Below are positions 47,039 to 58,220 of a DNA stretch of 64,000 bases, in pieces (the first letter of the stretch is position 1; each line of letters starts with the position of its first letter). The stretch covers positions 36,992,259 through 37,056,258 of the forward strand of contig ML682005.1 in the NCBI GenBank assembly GCA_007922195.1. The letters run 5' to 3'. The notes under the pieces were generated by a model that had not been told where the DNA came from, did no database searches, and was given only the letters and a program-made list of their open reading frames with translations. A program made the translations under genes and the position numbers. This DNA is from Podocnemis expansa. Its lineage: Eukaryota > Chordata > Testudines > Podocnemididae.

Positions 47039-47274
47039 CAGTGTTTCTCAAACTTTTAAGTAGCAAGTCCCCCCCCAACTTCTGAAAAGTTTAATAAGTA
47101 TCCCAAAGAGCCCAAATAAGTACCTCCAAAGCTGCAGCTGCCCACATAAGTACCCCCAATGCTGCACTTCCCAGCTGGGAGCTAGGACTGGGAGAAGCAG
47201 GTTACTGCCATGTGTATTCCCAACCTATGTCTGGTGTACCACCAGTGGTATGTGTGCCAAGTTGAGAACTACTG
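47039..47274. mobile_element. hAT-type element
   Basis: The left end cagtgtttctcaaactt and the reverse-complemented right end cagtagttctcaacttgg match well. The flanks acccagac (47031-47038) and acctagac (47275-47282) match at seven of eight. It is non-coding. Confidence 0.75.
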
Positions 47275-47282
47275 ACCTAGAC

Positions 47283-49741
47283 AATATGACCATTTTGTCC
47301 CTTCTTTGATTCAGGGAAGCTCTTTGAAATCTGTTCACCATCCCCCTTTCCCTGAAAGAACTTTCCCAAGCAACAAAGGTGGTGGTTGCTCACGCTGCCT
47401 TCACTTCAGGCTAACATCTGTCGGCTCTGTTGCCATGCTCATTCTCTGCCTTAGTTCCAGTGAAGCCCAGCAACAGACTCCACGGTTTTTAGCAATAGTT
47501 CTTGACTTGGACAAAAATCCTCAACAAAGCAATCTTCACTATCTTGGCCAACTCCCCACTCAGGTGGGGCTCATGAAAGGCCCTCCCTGCATCCCCACAG
47601 AGCAGAAGTGTCTTTCTCAAAGTATTATGGGAATTGCCTCCAAGACCAACTTGCAGCCATCAAGATCCTCCTGGCTGAAGCACCCCCAATTAGATTCAGA
47701 GGCCCCTCTAGTACAGGCAGTTTATACACCATTTCTGCTACTGAATCATTAGTGAGGCTGGCCTGTACATTTACTGAAATACTCTCGTTTCAGAGTAGCA
47801 ACACTGTGGCTGTGTGGTGACTGAATTATACCGGAATTTTCTGTCCATAAAATGAAGTTTCTTTTCCCAGTGTAGCAAAAGCTGCTAAATTAAAAAACAT
47901 AGTTTGTATCTGTGATTTAGGGAAGTAGGAAAAAGGGAAGAGAAGCACAAGTTTCAACATGTCAGGGGACTAGAGGTGGAGGGAAGAGAAAAAGAAATAG
48001 ACGTCTTCCAGTTAACTAAACACCCCCCACACCCCCTTAATTATTTTCTATCCCTGATGTGCAATGGGGCTAGTAGTAGAGACTGTGCTTTGATACCAAC
48101 CAACAAGTGAGAAATGACAGGCAAGTATGTTTAGGAAACCTGACATGACAGCCAGTTGCTTGGGCTATACTCCACAGATGTACTACTTCAGTGGGGAAGA
48201 AGAGGCATCAGTCTCATGCTTCAATCAAAAAACAGAGCAGGGCATTTTAGGGAAAGTTCTCACCACTCCCAAGGAAAAAAAAAAAATCAGAAGCCTTGCC
48301 AAGAAAAACTGTATCCTGGACAAAGCCCAAAAAGCTTCTCTAAAAAGAAATTTGGCCTTATGGGCTATCAATGGAGATTCCTTCCAGATTCCAGACAGAA
48401 CCTTGGAACAAACATATAGAAGAGTGTCCCGCAGAGAATCCATCGAATCTTCACACAGAGCACATTGTATGCTAGGATTAGATTTTAGTCAGCGCTGTAT
48501 GAATACTCAGGGCAGACAATCAATAAAGCTCATCATTATAAACTTGCTATCAAATCCCCGTACCTTGATTAAATAGCTCCTCGTAATCAGGGATGCAGAA
48601 AAAAGTATATCTATTGCAGCAGGAGGAAGAAAAATAGTTAAAAGGATGAATAGAAAGGCTGTTGGGGAGAGAGATCCTGCTGCATGCAGAAAAGAAAATA
48701 GGGCAGTAATGGCTTTCACACCAATCTTCAGAAATGGAAAGCAAACCAGCAAAGGCCTCTACCTCCATGCCAAAGAAGAGCAGCAGAGGCTAATGGCTTA
48801 TGCCATATCATGTGTCCTACTTTTCTATTATTCACAACTAAAAAAAAAATGTGGGTACACTTGACTCTAGCACCAGCACCTGCCTAAGGATGAATGAATA
48901 CTATATGCATTCTTTTGCTAGCTTAAAAGGCTATCATGAGCAGTAGCAGAAATTACTGACCTAGCTCCAATACGAACCTGGCTATCATGAAGCAAGAGAT
49001 GTGTAATGCATGCTTTCTAACTGCTCTGCCAATGATTTCAGTCCTGACCCATGGGAACTAATTTTAAATTAGTGGGCTTCTAATCACTTTTTAATTTAAA
49101 GCAATTACAAAAGGGGGCACTACCAAACACCATTTGTACTTGTGGGATCACACACTAAATACAATAGTGGAAAAACACATTGAACTATTTTTGTTAGAAT
49201 TATAATTCTATGCATAATGCATCCTGGAATGCCTGAAAATCAATAATAGATGGAAATAGAAGCTATAATAGCAAGAAATAAGGATTTATCTGTTTTGTTC
49301 TGCACAGTCCTAAGATAAAGATCTTAGCAGTAGTTACAAACAAACAAAACAAACAAGCATGGCCTGCAACTTTATAGCAGCACTTCTGTTTTTTAAGCAG
49401 TTTGGAGAAAGACACAATTCTAGCCATTATTAAAAGTGAACCTGACCAAAAAAGCAACCACATAAAAAGCTGGAGGTATGGAACAAGTCAGAACATGACC
49501 TTGAGGAGTCATTAACTAACAAGAACCATGACTTTGCAATCAATGGAGACTCAGATAAATCATTGATTCACATCGTGTTAGCTAACTGTGAGTTAACCCT
49601 GTTGGGGACTGGATTTACCATGACCAGCTGGCATGCTCTTGAATGTGACTTTGTTCCATTTATAGGTAGTGCAAAGATCTGGTTATCATATGTTAACTAA
49701 CAGGACAACTCAGGTCATGTTTTAACTTCTCGTAAATTTTC
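47283..49741. other. unannotated stretch with two orphan frames
   Basis: Open frames of 148 codons (47306-47752) and 149 codons (48127-48576) lie here. Neither contains a motif I recognise, and I saw no clear splice or promoter context. They are probably chance frames. Confidence 0.35.
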
Positions 49742-49754
49742 TAGTGAAGAAAAG

Positions 49755-50257
49755 TTCCAAAGGGGCAGCCATGTTAGTCTAGTTCAGTAAAACAAACAAG
49801 GAGCCCTGTGGCATTTAAAGACTAACAAATATATTTATTGCATGAGCTTTCATTGGAGAAAACCCTGCATCATGAGATGCTTAGCAGATGAGGGAACTTA
49901 CAGAATAGGAGGAAAGAAATGCAGGAAATTGTAAGTCATGGGAACAGATCATATTGTAACAGAGAGTCAAAACAGTTGTAAAGAGTCAAACATTGGGGAA
50001 CAGCATGCAGAGGAAGATGAGGTCAAATCACCTGTTGTAATGAGAGAAAAATCCAATGTCCCTATTTAGTCCTGAGGCAATGCAACCAAATTTACAAATA
50101 AATTCGTTCTCAGCAGCTTCTCTTTGAAGCCTTGATCTGGTATTCAACTGTTTGAGCACAACAATTAGCAAATCATTAACGGAGTGATCCCAAAGACTGA
50201 AATGCTGACCCACTGGTTTTAGAATGTTGTGATTTCTGATGTCAGATTTCTGCCCTC
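49755..50257 (-). mobile_element. Penelope 3' region in inverted orientation
   Basis: On the minus strand it reads the GIY-YIG C-terminal part ('DHSVNDLLIVVLKQLNTRSR', 'NEFICKFGCIASGLNRDI'), then the 3' untranslated tail. The plus-strand partner of the same region is 53610-54074. The junction with the plus-strand body is near 50257. Confidence 0.8.
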
Positions 50258-51303
50258 CTCAGACCCTGTGCTTCAACACTCCTAGCTATGCTCAAGACAC
50301 CATGGACTTCCTGAGAAAAATCCAGGGGTTAAAACATAATTTGGCAGGCCCCCCTCACTCTGGTCTGGGCCCCCCTCACACACCTCAGCTACTGCCCCCC
50401 ACCCCAGCTACTTCCCCCCAACTACCTACCCCCAACCCCAGCTACTGCTCCCCACACATCTCCCCCACCCCCACTACTGCTCCCCACACACCTATCCCAC
50501 CACCCCAGCTACTGCCCTGGCCCCTGTCTCACCACTGGCCACCCAACCCCCAGCCGTGCTGCGCAGTCTTCCCCTGCTGCCCCGGGCAAACCCCCTCCCC
50601 TGCGCCCTTTCCCCACCCGGCTGGCTCACCTGTCCCTGGGCCCAACCCCACCCCCACAGGGCCTCCTTACCTGGCCACCATGTCACTGGAGCAGCCCTGA
50701 CCTGGGCTGAAGCTCTGGCCTGAGACTGCTCAGGCCAGAGCAGCCCCCTGCCCTCCTGGAAGGTGGTGGAACAGTGGTATGGGGCCTGCTATTTTCAGGG
50801 GCTCAGCATTGTGGCCCCTAAAAATAGAAAATGGAACCAGAATGCTGCATTCTGGGACCTGCTATTTTTAAATGGTGGGCCCCAGAACACAGCATTCCGG
50901 CTCCATTTTCTATTTTTAGGGGCCCTGGAATGCTGAACTACTAAAAATTGTGGGTCCTGGAATGGCGTTCCGCCATGTTCCAGCTTATTTTAACCCCTGG
51001 AAAAATCCAATCCATTGGTGAGCTTCCAGAAAACACCATCCTGGTCATTATGGACAAAGAAGCTCTTTACACCAACATCTCACATAAGGATGGATTACAA
51101 ATTATTAGAAGAACCATCCCAGATGATGCCACAGCACCCCTGATGGCTGAATTTTGTGACTTTGTACTGACTCACAACCACTTCAGATTTGAGGATAAAT
51201 TTATACCTTCAAGTCAGCAGCACTGTTATGGGTACCTGCATGGCCTCACAATATACCAATATTTTTATGGCTGACTTAGAATGCTGTTTCCTCAAGTCTC
51301 ATC
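50258..51303 (+). pseudogene. Penelope-like reverse transcriptase, first part
   Basis: The coding frame begins within 'TLCFNTPSYAQDTMDFL' (50265-50322), is interrupted by hAT family A copy 3, and resumes at 51008 with 'IGELPENTILVIMDKEALYT' (catalytic motif A Asp at 51053-51055), then 'FCDFVLTHNHFRF'. A frame change near 51199 moves the continuation, including a 'MASQYTNIFMADLE' block, into another frame. The enzyme would copy element RNA at a nicked target. The 5' part of the RT (before the 'TDFLRK' type block) is absent, so the copy is truncated and inactive. Confidence 0.8.
50323..50999 (-). mobile_element. hAT family A element, copy 3
   Basis: The left end caggggttaaaacataat and right end cttattttaacccctg define it. 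The exact duplication gaaaaatc is at 50315-50322 and 51000-51007. Collapsing it restores the Penelope RT frame. Relative to copies 1 and 2 it is reversed: its left end resembles their right ends. The interior shows 'tagaaaatggaaccagaatg' and 'gcccctaaaaatag' motifs in both orientations. It is non-coding; the frame 50239-50700 only crosses it. Confidence 0.9.
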
Positions 51304-52721
51304 CAGGGGTGTAAGTAAGGAGGAATGTACCAGAATGCCATTCCAGGGCCCACCATTTTTAGGGGCCAGCATCCCGGGGCCCCTAAAAATAAAATAATGG
51401 GGCAGAAAGCAGTATTCTAGTGCATTCCCCCTTACTACCCCTACAAAGTTTTAAAAGCTTCCAGCCTAGGGGCAGCTCACTGCTAGCTGGAAGACTGTAT
51501 CTTCTGGCTGGGTAGGGGCCACAGCTGCCATGCACTGCCACCAGCTGTGGCCCCTACCCAGCTGGAAGACACAGTCTTCCAGTCAGCAGGGAGCTTCCCC
51601 CAGGCTGGGAGTTTTTAAAATTCCTAACCTGAGCATGCTCAGAGCATGCTTAGGATGGAAGAAGCAGCCTGTGGCATGGCGCTCCAGTGACCAGCCAGGT
51701 AAGGGGTCTGTGGGGGGGGGGGGCAGCAAGTGAGCTCAGCCCAGCAGGGGCCATTAAGCAGTGGGTAATCCCTCCCAATGGCCAGGAGGCCATCACTATC
51801 ACCCACCTGCCTGGGGAGAGCGGCAGTGCTGGCCAGGCCAGTGGGGGAGCTGAGCCAAGTGTTGCCACAGCGTGGCTCTCAAGTCTTGCCAGGGAAGACA
51901 CCTGGCCTGTAGGCCAGTGCAGCTGCCCACACCCTGCAAGGATCACAGCAGCAACTTGCCTGCTCCTGGTCTGCCACCCAGCCCCATCTGAGCTGCGTGA
52001 CCTACAGCTAATTAAAGGGATGTGCGGGGCTAATGGGGCAAGACACGGTGAGCCTCCTGGCACTGCCTCACCATGCCCTGGGTGTAGAATGGGGAAAGAA
52101 AGACTGGCCTCATGAGGTGACATGTCTGAGCAGCTCTGCAAAGGCAGCTTGACAGCTTGAGGAAGGTTTTATTTGTTTCTTAGTGCCTCCCACCCCTCCC
52201 CAATAATTCCTATTGCCCCATTCTGGATCTCCTGAAAACTTGGGGCTGTCCCCTCCTCCTCTCTCCCAGGAGGGATCTATGAAGGGCTGAAGTGGGGAGT
52301 GGGTATGGGGCTGGGGAGGGATGGAGGAAGTTGGGAGCTGGCGCGAGGGCTAGGGATGACGAGGCTGCGGAGGTGTAGAGGGGTTTGGGAGGCTGAAGGG
52401 AGAAGAGTGAAGACAGGGGAGTTAGAGGGTAGGAGGTTAGGAGACCTGGAATGGGGACTTGACGGCAGGGAATTTAGGGAATGGGGATGGGAGCTGAGAA
52501 GGGCATGGGGAAAGAAAGGTCTCATGTGGGCACTAGTGGGGAAGGTTGGGGTGGATGTTGTGGATTTGGGGCTGTGCTTCATGTGTGAGGAAAGAACTGA
52601 TAGGGCTCAAAAATGCTTACCTGGGTTGGGGAACACACATGCATGAGAATATGGGAAGGGATTAGGAAGATTCCAGGATTAGGAAGGTTCCAGGGCCCAT
52701 CAAATGATATTTTAACCACTG
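51304..52721 (+). mobile_element. hAT family A element, copy 4 (longest)
   Basis: The left end is caggggtgtaagtaagg and the reverse-complemented right end is cagtggttaaaatatcat. The exact duplication gtctcatc lies at 51296-51303 and 52722-52729, and the Penelope RT resumes across it. It is about 1.4 kb, twice its relatives, with extra GC-rich interior including a 41-bp-arm hairpin (51487-51582) and a G12 run near 51712-51723. The frames inside (51650-52141, 51687-52115, 52299-52646) show no transposase domain. Confidence 0.9.
51487..51582. repeat. 41-bp-arm hairpin inside hAT copy 4
   Basis: The arms 51487-51527 and 51542-51582 are inverted and match at about 38 of 41 bases, with a 14-base loop. 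Each arm contains 'gctgggtaggggccacagct' or its complement. A related half-module is found at about 4843-4890 in a different hAT family. Confidence 0.8.
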
Positions 52722-53810
52722 GTCTCATCCCAAAGCACCTCTCCTCTACTTACACTACACTGATGATATCTTTATCATCTGGACCGATGGTAGAGATGCC
52801 CTTGAAGATTTCCACAGAGCGTTCAATAATTTCTACTCCACTATTAAACTTAGACTGGAACACTCCACACAGGAGATCCACTTTCTGGACACTACTGTAC
52901 AAATTAGGGACGGATGCATAAGCACCACTCTATACCAAAAACCTGTTGATCGGTATAGTTACCTACATCCCTCAAGCTTTCATCCAAAACACACTACATG
53001 AGCCTTTGTCCACAGCCAAGTTCTAAGATATAACTGCATTTGCTCTGATCCCTCAGACAGAGACAGACACTTTCCAGATCTCTGTCAAGCACTCTTAAAA
53101 TACAATACCTAGCTGCAGAAGTGAAGAAACAGACTGACAGAGCTAGGAGGGTACCCCGACATCAACTACTACAGGGGAAACCCAAGAAAGAAAACAACAG
53201 AATTCTGCTAGTCATTACCTACAACCACCAAGTCAGGCTTCTACAGCATACACATCTTCCAGGACCTACAGCCTATTCTACAAGATGATCCCTCACTCTC
53301 TCAAGCGTTGAGAGACAGACCTCTTCTCGCTTACAGAGAGCCCTCCAATTTTAAACAGATACTTACCAGCAACTACAGACCAAACAACAGACTGTTAAAG
53401 CAGGCACATATCCCTGCAACAAACCATGCTGCCAACTTTGCCCACATATTTGCACAAAAGATACTACTCCAGGACCTAATAAAACCAGCTACTCCATCAA
53501 AGACTCATTGACCTGCTCATCCACCAATGTGATTTATGACATCATGTGCCAGAAATGCCCTTCTGCCTTATAAATTGGACAAGCAGGACAGTCTCTGTAC
53601 AAAAGAAGAAATGGCACAAACCTGACATCAGAAATCACAACATTCTAAAATCAGTGAGTCAGCATTTCAATTGTCATGATCACTCTATTAATGATCTTCT
53701 AATTGCTGTGCTCAGACAGATGAATACTAGATCAAGGCTTCAAAGAGAAGCTACTGAGATTGAATTTATTTGCAAATTCGGTTGCATTGCCTCAGGACCT
53801 TAATAGGGAC
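52722..53810 (+). pseudogene. Penelope-like RT second part and GIY-YIG endonuclease
   Basis: It starts with the catalytic motif C 'LLYLHYTDDIFIIWTDG' (the DD codons at 52762-52767) and continues with 'DALEDFHRAFNNFYSTIKL' and 'LRLEHSTQEIHFLDTTVQIR', standard Penelope RT thumb-side blocks. The linker block 'LRDRPLLAYREPSNFKQIL' is at about 53307. The GIY-YIG region follows: 'STNVIYDIMCQKCPSAL' at 53520-53570, then a stop TAA (53571-53573) at the position of the YIG tyrosine, then 'IGQAGQSLYKRRNG'. The C-terminal block 'FICKFGCIASGP' ends near 53803. Several stops and frameshifts make it inactive. Confidence 0.85.
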
Positions 53811-54074
53811 ATTGGATTTTTCTCTCATTACAGCAGGTGATTTGACATCTTCTTCTGTATGCTGTTCCCGTGTTTGAATCTTTACAACTGTTTTGATTCT
53901 CTGTTACAGTATCACCTGTTTCCATGACTTAAAGTCCCTGCATTTGTTTCCTCCCATTCTGTAAGTTGCCCCATCTTCAAAGCATCTGAAAAAGTGGGAT
54001 TTTTCTCCCACAAAAGCTCACATAATAAATAAATTTTTTAGTCTTTAAGTGCCACAGTACTCCTTGTTTGTTCT
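53811..54074 (+). repeat. Penelope 3' untranslated tail
   Basis: The non-coding tail contains 'gtctttaagtgccacagtac' near its end. This tail sequence defines the other Penelope-derived copies at 3431, 12396, 20529, 22341, 36943 and 57642. Confidence 0.8.
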
Positions 54075-54086
54075 ATTGAAGACAAA

Positions 54087-57000
54087 CCCTCTGAAGAGGA
54101 CAGTAATACGATTGTAAAAAAGCAGCTCCCTCAAAAGGGACAGTTTCTCGTACAGCACTTAGTAAGGGGAAAAAAATGACATCTCCACACAGCTGCTTGA
54201 AGCTCACAGGTGCTATCTGAAGTGACATCTCCTCAGAACTATTTGAAGCTCATGTTAATTTCAGCTTGATCTAGGGAAAAGAAATTTTAGAAAAACATTA
54301 CCGGAGATCCTCAGAGGAGGACAAGTACAAGTTAACGTCTCTGAGTCTCAGGTACTCAAAGGTAGTTAGTCCCATTAATTGAAAAAAATAATGTGGCATT
54401 ATTCCTTGAGATATAAAACAGATTGCCTTTGATTTTAAGAATGAATAAATCTGTTTGTTTGAAAGGAATAATGATCATCTATCTTTCTGCACCTAAATGT
54501 GTCTGGGAAGAAAATAGAAAGCTTTCCCATACATCTCTAATCAGCTTTGTTTAAGTGAAGGCAAAACACATTCCTTCTTCCCCTGTAAAAAATTACCCTT
54601 GAAATGATCCTGATACCAGGTAAAAGACAAGAATACCTCCTAATTCTATAAAGACTGATCATATGTCATCAGCTAATGACTGGCTTTAAGATCTGACCTT
54701 TAACTTCAATATGTTTGCTTAATATTTTTTCTGTACATGATTTTAGAAAAGAACACCAAAACCAAAACAATCACCACTACCACCAACCACACATACTACA
54801 CTTTTTTCTTTATATTTTTTTAAATGTACATAAAAGGAATATCCTTCCTAACTTAGATTTTCTTTCTTAAACTATATTACAGATTTATATGTTTCCTTTC
54901 TAACAAGTTAGTGGAATTTTTCTCCCCAAGTGGGGATATTGAAACTTGCTGTATTTAATAGGCAACTTAGTCTTGTTTTTGTATATGTGTCTGGTTCAAA
55001 ATTGGCAGTGACAGGAAGGTGAGCTTTTATACAATACAGGGGAATTCAAACTTTTAGCACCAGTAACTCTGAGCTCTTACCTGATGTAATAGGAAGGGGC
55101 AAGGTGAAAACCTATCAGTAGAAAAAGTCATCATTCACAATCAATGGGCAGATTTACCTGTTTTTAAAATTTAAGGTCATCTGGTTCACATTCTATCCAC
55201 CTTGGACTGATTAAAGCAAATTAGATTCTGTGCTAATCAACTCAAATCATGTGACCAATATGTGAAAATCATCCATGATTTACTTTGCTTGCAGTAAATT
55301 TTCACATTATTAGCACAGTGTGTGAACAGTGCAAAATACCTTACCATGACTGGGTCCAGACTTGCAACCTTTATTCATGTGAGTTGTGCTAACTGCTGTG
55401 AGTGGTCCCATTGACTTTAATGGTACTTCCTGCATCAGTAAGGGTGTATGAAATGGTAGGTTTTAGAGCCATCTGTCAACAATATCTTTTGAGCTACTTA
55501 CTGCAGAGCCAATAGGAGATCATACATTTTCATAGTATTTTTATAGAACAAAGAAACTACTTGTTTTTAAAAGATGTGTTCATAGAATAGATAGTTCTTT
55601 GGGTAGTTTTATCAACTTTCACTCTACTCTGAGGGATATTTTCCCCTATTAAGAGAGAGAAAACAAGATGAACCCAAAACTTTTTGCTATGTGTAGCAAA
55701 ACATTTCAGAAGAGCAGGAGGGACCTGCATGACCCACCTTACCAAAATAGTAGGACCCAGGAAGGAAAAATAATTTCAAGTTTACCAAAACCTACCATCC
55801 TGTTTATGGGATCATGGATTTTGTGCCACATCTGTTCAGTAATTAAAGGAAAAATCCATCTCTGTCATCCCTGTCAAGAATTTAGATTTCTGTGATTATT
55901 GTCTGTAGGATTTAAAATCTTTAATACAATGTTAAATTAGTGAAAAGCTAAAAAATGCATATTATATTGCACATTTTTCCAAAATTGAAAAGAATCTGAA
56001 AATTCTGTCATAATTTGCAGGAAATGTTGCTCTCAGTTCAGAATTTTCTTTCAAAATCTCAGATAGGTCTGAAAACATGCCAATAAAGCCTACCTCCAAG
56101 TCCACATATTAAATTGTTGTTAGGTACACCTGTAAGATTATGCTACTTTGACACAACCTTCCTAAGCAAGGAATAACAGAGTTACAGCTGATAGTGTATT
56201 AAGCATATTCGACTTGGACCAGGTAGCACAGAGGTGTCTGGTAAGGGTGTAATGTGACAGGCAATGAATTTTCCAAAGTCGCTGGCATGCACAATAAGGT
56301 ATCAACCTGAACTTTGCATTTTGGCTTTTGTCAGATTGTATCACATGGCCTTCTTCCTAAAAAAATGATTAACAAAATTCAGCTTATATCCTATAGTCTA
56401 AGACGTCTACAAGTTGATTTTCACTATACTGTTCCATCAGTAAGGTAGAAAATTATACATCCTTTTCTTCTGTAAGAACTGAGGATGTAGTCTATCTTTA
56501 TGCTTCAATGGAGTTCGTTTTTTTCAAGTGATTCATGACCAGGCTGAGAAGCAAGACTATGCACTACTTAAATCCTCAAATGGGGGTGAAACAAGAATTA
56601 AGTGATACAGACCTAGTATTTGAGCTCTGCACAGGATGAATTTCACTGTAAATGTCAACTGCTGTGTTAGCACATACCCTTTTCCTATCACAAAAACCAG
56701 AACAAATAAATCAACCCCAAGATAGATTTAAACAATGTTTTAGTCTCCATAATGTCTCTCTTTTAGAAGTTTTATATGATTCAAATTCATGTTAATAGTT
56801 AGCAATGAAGAAATTATGGTTGTTTCCATTCACGCGCTGCTCTAATGGGAAAAGCTTGACAATGGCTACAGTTGCAAGAAAATCTAACTTTTCAGGAAAA
56901 GCAGCAGTGTTTCTATATATGGGTAATTGTGTCTGGATTCTGAGTTTTTACAGAAAAATTAAAGAGGATAATTGTCTCCTGCATCAGAAAGGACTGACTG

Positions 57001-57621
57001 AAAAGGGAAAGTAATGGTCGGTAGGTATAAAAAAATAAACTAATTGTGATGGTAAACGTGGATTACATCATGTATTTCCATAGCAACCATACTTGTAAAA
57101 TAATAATTATGTTACCAGAAGTTATTTAAAATAGCTTCCTTGATAGTTGATGTACAACTCCAGTGAAAAGATCAAACAGATAAGTAAAAAAGATTTGTTC
57201 CCTGTATTCACGGTTGATCCACTATTTATCACAGTTCTTGATTTTCTCCCATTATGCTTCCAACTTTTTTGCAAGAAAGAGCTACCCCTTTGTCTCTTTG
57301 ATAGTATAAATGCAATGCTTCAATTCTCTTACTCTATGCTTTAGAATAGCTCTATTATTTCCTTTATTCAAAGGAAGCTTATTATCCAGTCAGCATTACA
57401 ACGTATGTTCAAATATATTAAAAAAAACCAGGATGAACCCCAAAAGAACATCAACAAAAATCTGACTGGTGATGAAACTGCACCAGCAATCCACATCAAT
57501 GAAACCTCCTGCAAAGTTCACGCTTCCTCCCAAATAATATAGCAGCTTTCCTTATGTAGAGTTATGTTTCAGTTTTCAGGCAAAACATTACAAAGCAAAC
57601 ATAGTGGAATAATTCCAAAGT
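54087..57621. other. unannotated AT-rich stretch
   Basis: No gene recognised; the frames 55557-55745, 56162-56344 and 56805-57014 show no domain. A decayed palindromic repeat ('gtggtcccattgactttaat') may lie at 55350-55450. Confidence 0.4.
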
Positions 57622-57641
57622 AAAAAAAAAAAAAAAAAAAA
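57622..57641 (+). repeat. poly-A tract (20 A)
   Basis: A run of 20 A directly before a 'gcagcagcagc' string and a Penelope fragment. Confidence 0.9.
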
Positions 57642-57994
57642 GCAGCAGCAGCTTCAAAGAAAAACTACAGAATTGAAATTCATGTGCAAATTTGACCATG
57701 TGAAGTCAGGGCTAAATAAGAACTACAGATGCTTTTCTCATTACAACAGATGATTTGACCTCACCTTCCTCTGTGTGCTGTTCCCCAGTGTTTGAACGAA
57801 ACTACTGCACTGATTTGCTATAAAAGTCTGATGTGATCCTTATGACTCACACTTCCCTACATTTATTTTCCTCCTATTCTGCAAGTTTCCCATCTTCACA
57901 GCACCTGGTGAAGTGGGATTTTCTCCCATGAAAGTGCATGGTATAAATAAATTTGTTAGTCTTTAAAAGTACCACAGGCCTCCTTGTTTATAGT
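57642..57994 (+). mobile_element. Penelope-like 3' fragment
   Basis: The plus strand reads the GIY-YIG C-terminal end (cagcttcaaagaaaaactac, then 'tgcaaatttgaccatg'), followed by the tail ('gtgggattttctcccatg', 'acaggcctccttgtttat'). It is 5'-truncated. It ends next to the target site of the hAT at 58004. Confidence 0.7.
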
Positions 57995-58003
57995 GGGATA
58001 GAC

Positions 58004-58212
58004 CAGTGTTTTCCAACCAGTGTGCTGCTGCACACAGGTTTGCCATCAGGACTGAGCAGGTGTGCCATGGAATTTTTTGAAAAACTATACAGAGTGTTCC
58101 AGATTGGCTCATGAATATTCATGAGTTCATTTGAAGACTATATGGTGGTGTGCCTCAAAGTAATTAAAGGTATCAAGGTGTGCCATTTCAGAGAAAAGGT
58201 TGGGAAGCACTG
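58004..58212. mobile_element. hAT-type element
   Basis: The left end cagtgttttccaacc and the reverse-complemented right end cagtgcttcccaacc match at 13 of 15. The 8-bp duplication ggatagac is exact at 57996-58003 and 58213-58220. It is the same family as the right end of 13987-14715. It is non-coding. Confidence 0.85.
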
Positions 58213-58220
58213 GGATAGAC

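Larger units (their letters stand above)
49755..54074 (+). mobile_element. Penelope-like retroelement with inverted 5' tail copy
   Basis: A plus-strand reverse transcriptase and GIY-YIG body (50258-54074, with two hAT insertions) is preceded by a minus-strand copy of its own 3' part (49755-50257). Both outer ends are therefore the 3' tail, facing outward: ttccaaaggggcagccatgt at the left and 'gccacagtactccttgtttg' at the right. The flanks tagtgaagaaaag (49742-49754) and tattgaagacaaa (54074-54086) match at 10 of 13, a possible decayed target duplication. Without the hATs the element is about 2.2 kb. The RT plus C-terminal GIY-YIG layout defines the Penelope group. Confidence 0.8.

Noticed and set aside
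47306..47752. 148-codon frame as a possible gene
   Set aside because: No motif, signal peptide or splice context that I could support.
48127..48576. 149-codon frame as a possible gene
   Set aside because: Lysine-rich and without recognisable domain; probably chance.
51650..52141. Overlapping frames in the hAT copy 4 interior as a possible hAT transposase
   Set aside because: No hAT dimerisation or DDE-like motif; both strands are open because the sequence is GC-rich.
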